This document shows, one piece after another, positions 34,152 through 37,487 of a stretch of DNA of 37,487 bases. The stretch spans positions 1 through 37,487 of IMG/VR virus record IMGVR_UViG_3300037189_000586. One strand, written 5' to 3'. The stretch's first letter is position 1; every line of letters starts with the position of its first letter. Under the pieces are notes generated by a model, which saw nothing but the letters and a program-made list of their open reading frames with translations, ran no database searches and was not told the origin of the DNA. A program made the position numbers and the translations under genes. Source of the stretch: a virus.

Positions 34152-35357
34152 TTAAAATAATACACTAAACAGCAATGCTCTATTTTTTGAAATTAATTCG
34201 TCGCTAGTAATTAGATTAGCAAAAAATATTCCGGTCTTTCCTGTTCCTGTATAAGTCCCTGTATTACTAGCAGACCAAATTTTTGTTGTGCCACTGATAC
34301 CTGCACCACCTGCATTATCATCTAATCTTAAAACAGAGTTTACTTCTACATCACCGCTAGTACTAGTTAAAATTAGATTATTGCTTGTAGAATTTTTTAC
34401 AGTATTTCCAAATATATTTACATTGTCAACATCTAATCCTGCCGATGTTATAGTTGCTCTTTGAGTTTCGCTAATATAAAATGTAGTACTAGTATTGTTA
34501 GTAGTTACTCTTGATTTTATTGTACCATTTATATAATAGATCGTAGATACGTCTGCTATACCAGTAGCGTAACTACCAGCAGCAACATATTGTTCAGTCC
34601 ATTGTTTTGTAACAAGTGTATTTGGATCTACAATATTAGCTGCATATGATGAGGAATTTGTAATTCTTACAACACTAGCAGAATCTTGCATATCTAATAA
34701 CAGATCACTTCCACCAGAAGTTATAGTTTCTAATTCTAATCCGCTTAGTACTTCGTCAGCTGTTTTAAATACCCATGAACCATATACTTCTATATAGTTA
34801 ACAGTTGCAGTCATCGATCCGCTGCCATTAGAAACATGGAATACAGAACCGCCTAAAATTGTGCTTACTTGTATTTTACTATTGACGCTGTCTATACTTT
34901 TAACATAATAAGTTGCACCATTGACTACACTACCGAAAACTGTTCCCGTAAACACTATAGTACTACCTGCACTGATTGCAGCAACACTGTTTAGTGTAAT
35001 CCAATAACCAGTAGCAGTTGTTGCAGTAGCAGTATATGCAGTGGTAGCTAAATGTGTATGAGGTATAGTTTCTTTAAAAAATAACTGGGCGTTAGAATAA
35101 TCACCGCGATCGACTTCTATACCCGATTGATAGTTTAAAATTGCACTTATACCGGGACCAATCTGTCCATTATTAAGTGTGAATATATTATTGCTAATAT
35201 TGATATTAGTAGATTCAACATTTGTTGACACACCTTTAACATCAAGATTACCAAGAATATAAACTGTTCCACCATAGTGCAGATCCAACGTGATGTTGCC
35301 ATCAGGCTGGACCTGTATTCTATAGTTGTCGTCGTCGACTTTTAAAACTCTTGTCAT
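34152..35357 (-). CDS. Fibre-like structural protein with inserted TTYY module
   Basis: 401 residues. The N-terminal 100 residues (VLKVDDDNYRIQVQPDGNIT, GNLDVKGVSTNVESTNINIS, SGIEVDRGDYSNAQLFFKE) recall a conserved structural protein of marine T4-like phages. Residues about 100-195 are a TTYY(V) module (GSTIVFTGTVFG, GATYYVKSIDS, GGSVFHVSNGSGSM). After it the conserved protein resumes with GSWVFKTADEVLSGLE. The C-terminal half has a VTKQWTEQYVA segment and shaft-like repeats (NIFGNTVKNSTSNNLILTST). The module appears inserted between FFKETIPH and WVFKT. No Shine-Dalgarno sequence is obvious before the ATG at 35357, which lies 6 bases after the upstream stop. ATG is followed by TRVLKVDDD, the expected N-terminus for the family as remembered. 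Confidence 0.65.
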   Translation of the reverse strand: MTRVLKVDDDNYRIQVQPDGNITLDLHYGGTVYILGNLDVKGVSTNVESTNINISNNIFTLNNGQIGPGISAILNYQSGIEVDRGDYSNAQLFFKETIPHTHLATTAYTATATTATGYWITLNSVAAISAGSTIVFTGTVFGSVVNGATYYVKSIDSVNSKIQVSTILGGSVFHVSNGSGSMTATVNYIEVYGSWVFKTADEVLSGLELETITSGGSDLLLDMQDSASVVRITNSSSYAANIVDPNTLVTKQWTEQYVAAGSYATGIADVSTIYYINGTIKSRVTTNNTSTTFYISETQRATITSAGLDVDNVNIFGNTVKNSTSNNLILTSTSGDVEVNSVLRLDDNAGGAGISGTTKIWSASNTGTYTGTGKTGIFFANLITSDELISKNRALLFSVLF

Positions 35358-35363
35358 TGTATA

Positions 35364-36656
35364 TTATTGACTTTGTGTAGTTTCTAAACGAACACCGGCT
35401 GAATTACTGTCTGGACGGGGAATCTCAGCACCACTGTTACCCCATCTTACTAATTGTCCGCGTGGGTACACATTTGGATCAGCAAATATTCCTAGACTTG
35501 GATTTTTACGAACTACTATGCACTTATGTGCTGTAACTTTAGTTACCCAGTATTCGTGATCGTCATCGTCCCAAGCTGTTAAACTTGCTTGACCTAGTGC
35601 TGCAGGAGCGTGTGCATATAATCTTGCACTGACTACACTACCAACAGCAGCTTTTAAAATATATGTTCGTGTACCACGTTGTCTAATAACATCAGTATCT
35701 CGAACTTGGCCGTTAATATATGATTTGAATAACAAAGTATATCTTGAACTAGAGCTGCCACCGACATTAGTATCAGTAGTATTCCAATCAAACCCATCGA
35801 TCGATGCGTTACCTGTTGCAAATGCAATAGTAGTATCTTGGCGTACATAACCACGATTACGATTTGCACCTGTTCCATTTAATACATCAATGCTTAATAC
35901 TCTATATGTTGTGTTGACTGTTAAACCTGTACCTTCTGTAGAAGTTGTTACAACTGATGTAATATCTCCTGGCAATGCTGTGTAGTTACCACGATTTGTA
36001 ATGTTAAGTGTTTTAGCAGTCCACTGACCATCTAAATTAATAGTTAACCCTGCTGCTGCTCCACTGTTTGTAGTTGTTAGTATACCTGTTGGCAATACTG
36101 TATAACTACCTGCGTTAGATAATGTTAATTGTGTTACACGGCCATAAGGAGCAGTTGTACCACCTGCACCAACATTAAGACCTGTTACTGTAAAAACAGC
36201 AGCTTGACTAAACGTACCGCCTTGTACTGTGATTGTGTCGCCGATACCATAACCTTGTGCGCCAGTTCCACCAACGACTACAATGCCTACACCGCCTGGC
36301 GTTGAGTATGCACCGTCAAATGTTGTGCTGTTGTTGCCATGTACACCTGCTGTTGCAAGAGTATATGTAGCTTGTATTCCTGTTCCACCAGTAGCTGTGA
36401 TAATGCTAGACATGGTGTAACCTTTGCTGTTTACCTGTTCTTGTGGAGCTGCTGCGCTAACTTCCATGTGTACACGATAAGTTGCTGCTACCCCAGCTGG
36501 CAATTGTGGAGCTGTTATGTTTAGTGCTGGAATAGCAGTATAACCGCTACCTTTACTGTCGACATAAATGTCAGTGATTGTAATGCCGCCTTCGTTTGGT
36601 AATACACCGTTTTCGTTTCTATTACCAAAGTATAATGATTTAATTGGACGTCCCAT
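35364..36656 (-). CDS. GSGY-repeat virion protein, 430 aa
   Basis: Start chosen at 36656 (MGRPIKSLYFGNRNENGV), which has an AAGGAG site 9 bases upstream. An in-frame ATG at 36725 would add 23 residues but would have to be translated through the hairpin-filled leader and the ribosome site, so it is rejected. The N-terminal half carries repeats of the type G-(S/N)-Y-T-x-(I/L)-P (SKGSGYTAIPALNIT near 35; LSNAGSYTVLP near 200; ITNRGNYTALP near 245) and a GYGIGDTITVQGG segment. The C-terminal part (about 330-420) has WDDDDHEYWVTKVTAHKCIV and RGQLVRWGNSGAEIPRP, which resemble a structural protein family in marine T4-like phages. First gene of the late unit following gp23. Confidence 0.7.
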   Translation of the reverse strand: MGRPIKSLYFGNRNENGVLPNEGGITITDIYVDSKGSGYTAIPALNITAPQLPAGVAATYRVHMEVSAAAPQEQVNSKGYTMSSIITATGGTGIQATYTLATAGVHGNNSTTFDGAYSTPGGVGIVVVGGTGAQGYGIGDTITVQGGTFSQAAVFTVTGLNVGAGGTTAPYGRVTQLTLSNAGSYTVLPTGILTTTNSGAAAGLTINLDGQWTAKTLNITNRGNYTALPGDITSVVTTSTEGTGLTVNTTYRVLSIDVLNGTGANRNRGYVRQDTTIAFATGNASIDGFDWNTTDTNVGGSSSSRYTLLFKSYINGQVRDTDVIRQRGTRTYILKAAVGSVVSARLYAHAPAALGQASLTAWDDDDHEYWVTKVTAHKCIVVRKNPSLGIFADPNVYPRGQLVRWGNSGAEIPRPDSNSAGVRLETTQSQ

Positions 36657-36679
36657 TTTGTTTTTCTCCTTAAGAAATA

Positions 36680-36736
36680 ATGGCGTTCTAGGCCATACGC
36701 GGTTGGATTTCCGCATAAAACTCACACCATGTGAGT
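36680..36736 (-). promoter_or_regulatory. Structured 5' leader: three consecutive hairpins
   Basis: Three stems fill the leader between the promoter and the ribosome site. The first is at 36720-36736 (7 bp, loop of 3). The second is at 36697-36716 (6 bp including one G-U on the minus-strand RNA, loop of 8). The third is at 36680-36696 (5 bp, loop of 7). They directly adjoin or are 3 bases apart. The AAGGAG site (36666-36671) stays outside. Confidence 0.45.
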
Positions 36737-36746
36737 CGTTACTATG

Positions 36747-36753
36747 TATTTAG
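36747..36753 (-). promoter_or_regulatory. Late promoter (CTAAATA) for the unit after gp23
   Basis: The minus strand reads CTAAATA, identical to a late-promoter core described for T4-like cyanophages. It lies just after the gp23 terminator and 90 bases before the ATG at 36656. Confidence 0.55.
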
Positions 36754-36761
36754 CTGAGATT

Positions 36762-36786
36762 AAAAAAGGGCACCGAAGTGCCCTTT
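36762..36786 (-). terminator. Rho-independent terminator of gene 23
   Basis: A perfect 9-bp stem (36765-36773 with 36778-36786) has a loop that reads TTCG on the minus strand, closed by C-G, the very stable UUCG tetraloop. It is followed by a T-run on the minus strand down to 36762. It lies 25 bases after the gp23 stop. Confidence 0.88.
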
Positions 36787-36811
36787 GAATTGTTTACAAA
36801 CAAGTAATAAA

Positions 36812-37487
36812 TTACTTGAAAGAAACGTTTTGAATTGCAACTTTACCTAGGTAGTCAGCTGCGTTACCTAGAGAAGAAGCTGTGTTTGACAACTCAACAT
36901 AACCATAACGTGTCATGAATGATACGACTGGTTCGAAAGTTGACGGATCTAAAACAACACCACTGCTCATTAATGGAATGTATGGGCAATAGAATGCTGC
37001 TGCATCGCTCTCACTAGCACCTTTGTAACCGATTAGAACATCGGAACCATCTGAGCTATATGTGTTAACGTAGATCTTCATTGCACTGTTCAATGTACCA
37101 ACAAACTTAGTGTTTGTTGGAGCTTCGAAAGTACCTTCAGTTGTACGAGCAAATGCTGATGTTGTTGCGCTCTGTAGAATGGTTAAAGCAAATGGACTTA
37201 CAACTGCCCAGTTACCTGCGCCACGACGAGTACGTTGAGCGATTAGGTTAGATACACGATTGATCTGAACAGCTAATGCAGCGTGTTCGTCACCAACGAA
37301 TGTAGCAGTACCAGAAACTTGAGTTTGGTCAAAAGTTTCAATTGCTGTACCAGCCAAGCTACTTAGACTTGCTAAGATTTCTTGATCGATTTCAGCAGTA
37401 ATTTCTTGTGCCAAAGCAGCCATAACTTCTGCTTCGATGTCAATACCTTGTTGGGCTTGTGCATCTTGAGCAGCCTCGAATGTCCAA
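36812..37487 (-). CDS. 23: gp23-like major capsid protein (C-terminal part; 5' end outside window)
   Basis: In T4, gp23 forms the hexamers of the capsid after cleavage by the gp21 protease. About 224 C-terminal residues are present; the frame is open to the window edge, beginning WTFEAAQDAQAQQGIDIEAE. Conserved family segments are visible: RRGAGNWAVVSP, NTKFVGTL, VLIGYKGASESDAAAFYCPY, PLMSSGVVLDP and FEPVVSFMTRYGYVEL. The methionine at 37423 is internal, not the start. The end (YLGKVAIQNVSF K) is normal for the family. The gene ends with its own strong terminator, so it is insulated from the adhesin block downstream. Confidence 0.95.
   Translation of the reverse strand, partial: WTFEAAQDAQAQQGIDIEAEVMAALAQEITAEIDQEILASLSSLAGTAIETFDQTQVSGTATFVGDEHAALAVQINRVSNLIAQRTRRGAGNWAVVSPFALTILQSATTSAFARTTEGTFEAPTNTKFVGTLNSAMKIYVNTYSSDGSDVLIGYKGASESDAAAFYCPYIPLMSSGVVLDPSTFEPVVSFMTRYGYVELSNTASSLGNAADYLGKVAIQNVSFK

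Noticed and set aside
36657-36725. ATG at 36725 as the start of the GSGY-repeat protein
   Set aside because: It would run through three hairpins and the AAGGAG site belonging to the ATG at 36656, and the extra 23 residues look unlike the protein.

Overview
The window is a stretch of late virion genes from a tailed phage of the T4-like myovirus group. The right edge carries the C-terminal part of a gp23-type major capsid protein. The left edge carries most of a gp15-type tail sheath stabiliser. Almost everything between is structural or adhesin-like protein rich in Thr, Ser, Gly and Asn. By eye the DNA is AT-rich. Many of the proteins resemble, from memory, uncharacterised virion proteins of marine T4-like phages (cyanophages and pelagiphages), so an aquatic bacterial host is likely, but the sequence does not identify it.

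Layout. Bases 1-1784 (plus strand): gp15 (5' end cut off) overlaps a Nudix hydrolase gene by 19 bases. A perfect hairpin at 1760-1794 separates this pair from the rest. Bases 1795-36656 (minus strand, read right to left): sixteen close-packed genes downstream of gp23. In order of transcription they are: a GSGY-repeat protein (36656), a 401-aa fibre-like protein, a 105-aa protein, a 264-aa protein, two related fibre-like proteins (533 and 500 aa), a 194-aa and a 120-aa protein, two related giant proteins (2626 and 2918 aa), a 113-aa and a 245-aa protein, and a two-gene cassette (about 130-aa protein plus about 1390-aa LamG-repeat protein) present twice in tandem. Most of this looks like baseplate, tail-fibre or capsid-surface machinery for binding host glycans: CBM5/12-like repeats, LamG/concanavalin-type domains, beta-helix, beta-propeller and fibre motifs.

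Regulation. gp23 ends in a Rho-independent terminator with a UUCG loop. Each of the six intergenic gaps longer than 20 bases on the minus strand contains an NTAAATA element like the T4/cyanophage late promoter, and gaps of 15 bases or less have none. The block therefore reads as about six late transcription units. Two of the leaders (before 36656 and before 31288) are about 90-100 nt long and contain hairpins.

Most striking. The adhesin block appears to have grown by two processes. One is tandem duplication of genes (500/533, 2626/2918, and the small-plus-LamG cassette). The other is repeated insertion of small beta-rich modules inside existing domains. One module of about 60-85 residues, with a TTYY(V/I) core, occurs about 18 times in six proteins. 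Some copies interrupt a helical repeat that is uninterrupted elsewhere in the same protein. A second family (GSGY repeats) appears to split beta-propeller blades in both giants. There is no stretch over 300 bases without a gene. No tRNA, CRISPR array, IS element, integrase or reverse transcriptase was seen.
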